A program made the translations under genes and the position numbers. From CBDVBE01 sp964543525 (GTDB lineage: Bacteria; Fibrobacterota; Chitinivibrionia; Chitinivibrionales; JANQEN01), in assembly GCA_964543525.1 (NCBI GenBank), contig CAZIYW010000130.1, forward strand, positions 1 through 14,448: a stretch of DNA of 14,448 nucleotides, given 5' to 3'. Below, piece after piece: positions 13,973 to 14,448 of this stretch. The notes under the pieces were generated by a model, which ran no database searches, was not told the DNA's origin, and worked only from the letters and a program-made list of their open reading frames with translations. How positions within the stretch are numbered: the first letter of the stretch is position 1; the number at the start of each line of letters is the position of its first letter.

Positions 13973-14448
13973 ATGAATAATAAATCTGCACTCGTGCTAT
14001 TACTGTCGGTACTGCTGGTATCCGCTGAAACAATTATCAGAACATATCATTTCGACGAACCGGAAATCATCGATAATACCGCCCGTCTTAAGGGATGTTA
14101 TTCCACACGGGAAGCGTTTGCACCCTGCGTTCCGGTAAAACCGGTAAAACTCCTCGTTCCGCGCGGTCACGACGTTGTATCATTCACTGTAAGCTACAGT
14201 GAACCTGTTTTTATGAAAGGTGACTATTATCTGAAACCGTTCAGGCCGTCAGGCAGGATTTCTGTCGGGCCGCCGCGTGATTACTATACCAGAAAATCGA
14301 ATCAGTACAACGGGAATGTTTTTTACCCTGCTGCAGTGAAGGTGGAAGATTTTTACACACAGGTTAAGAACTATCATACCATGATTAAGGAAGACGGCTC
14401 TGCTTTCCCTGAAAAAGAAAGTTATATTTCTTTAAAGGCCGGAGGCTA
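13973..14448 (+). CDS. N-terminal part of a secreted protein resembling a gingipain-type (C25) protease propeptide; 3' end outside window
   Basis: ATG 13973 has a strong ribosome site (GGGAGGGG, 13960-13967) 5 bases upstream. The frame is open for 158 codons, the last two bases (TA) being an incomplete codon at the edge. A signal peptide covers residues 1-18 (ending L-V-S-A). The segment V-P-V-K-P-V-K-L-L-V-P-R-G-H-D-V, with F-M-K-G-D-Y-Y-L-K-P and later V-F-Y-P-A, has the layout of the C25 propeptide family, in which L-P-V-K precedes a lipophilic strand and a P-x-G-x-x-V turn. The catalytic domain would lie beyond the window, so a protease is predicted, not shown. It sits 214 bases after the cysteine protease gene in the same direction. 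Confidence 0.6.
   Translation, partial: MNNKSALVLLLSVLLVSAETIIRTYHFDEPEIIDNTARLKGCYSTREAFAPCVPVKPVKLLVPRGHDVVSFTVSYSEPVFMKGDYYLKPFRPSGRISVGPPRDYYTRKSNQYNGNVFYPAAVKVEDFYTQVKNYHTMIKEDGSAFPEKESYISLKAGG

Overview
The window looks like chromosomal DNA from a Gram-negative bacterium of the Fibrobacterota or the wider FCB group. This is inferred from content, not from a database match. The pointers are a GH9 cellulase whose catalytic motif has the G-G-Y-x-[DE]-A-S-G-D style I associate with Fibrobacter-type enzymes, exported proteins ending in type IX-secretion-like or FlgD-like tails, and what looks like an outer-membrane beta-barrel C-terminus at the left edge. Base composition changes along the window: the cellulase and beta-propeller genes are AT-rich, while the von Willebrand A (VWA) and protease genes are visibly richer in GC.

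Left part (1-4235) is housekeeping. It holds the tail of a probable barrel protein, tRNA-Arg(CCG), and a STAS-transmembrane-PEGA fusion that has no ATG, GTG or TTG start able to preserve its STAS domain. A strong terminator follows. Then come a membrane-anchored LysM/M23 murein hydrolase and an overlapping small Minf_1886-family gene, then tRNA-Phe(GAA) and a second strong terminator.

Middle part (4236-9011) is accessory and scarred. A secreted GH9 glycoside hydrolase and a secreted seven-bladed propeller protein each have their own ribosome binding site and a C-terminal sorting-like domain. The two long gaps around the propeller gene are not empty. The first (6430-6988) holds a minus-strand fossil of 6-phosphofructokinase with a readable one-base frameshift, beside a perfect 13-bp inverted repeat. 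The second (8210-9011) holds a decayed IS200-like/REP-associated (Y1, HUH) transposase between 24-bp imperfect inverted repeats.

Right part (9012-end) is a plus-strand cluster of large exported proteins. It contains a 1095-residue VWA protein with two long tandem repeats that each start with an EF-hand-like D-x-N-x-D-G-x-x-D loop. Next is a papain-like (AvrRpt2/C39-like) cysteine protease with Ig-like domains and a FlgD-like tail. The last is the first 158 codons of what resembles the propeptide of a gingipain-type C25 protease, cut by the window edge. The best candidate for an undescribed system is this group: a secreted VWA adhesin or scaffold beside two different cysteine-protease families, all apparently surface-directed. 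The neighbourhood and the motifs are seen; the joint function is inference.
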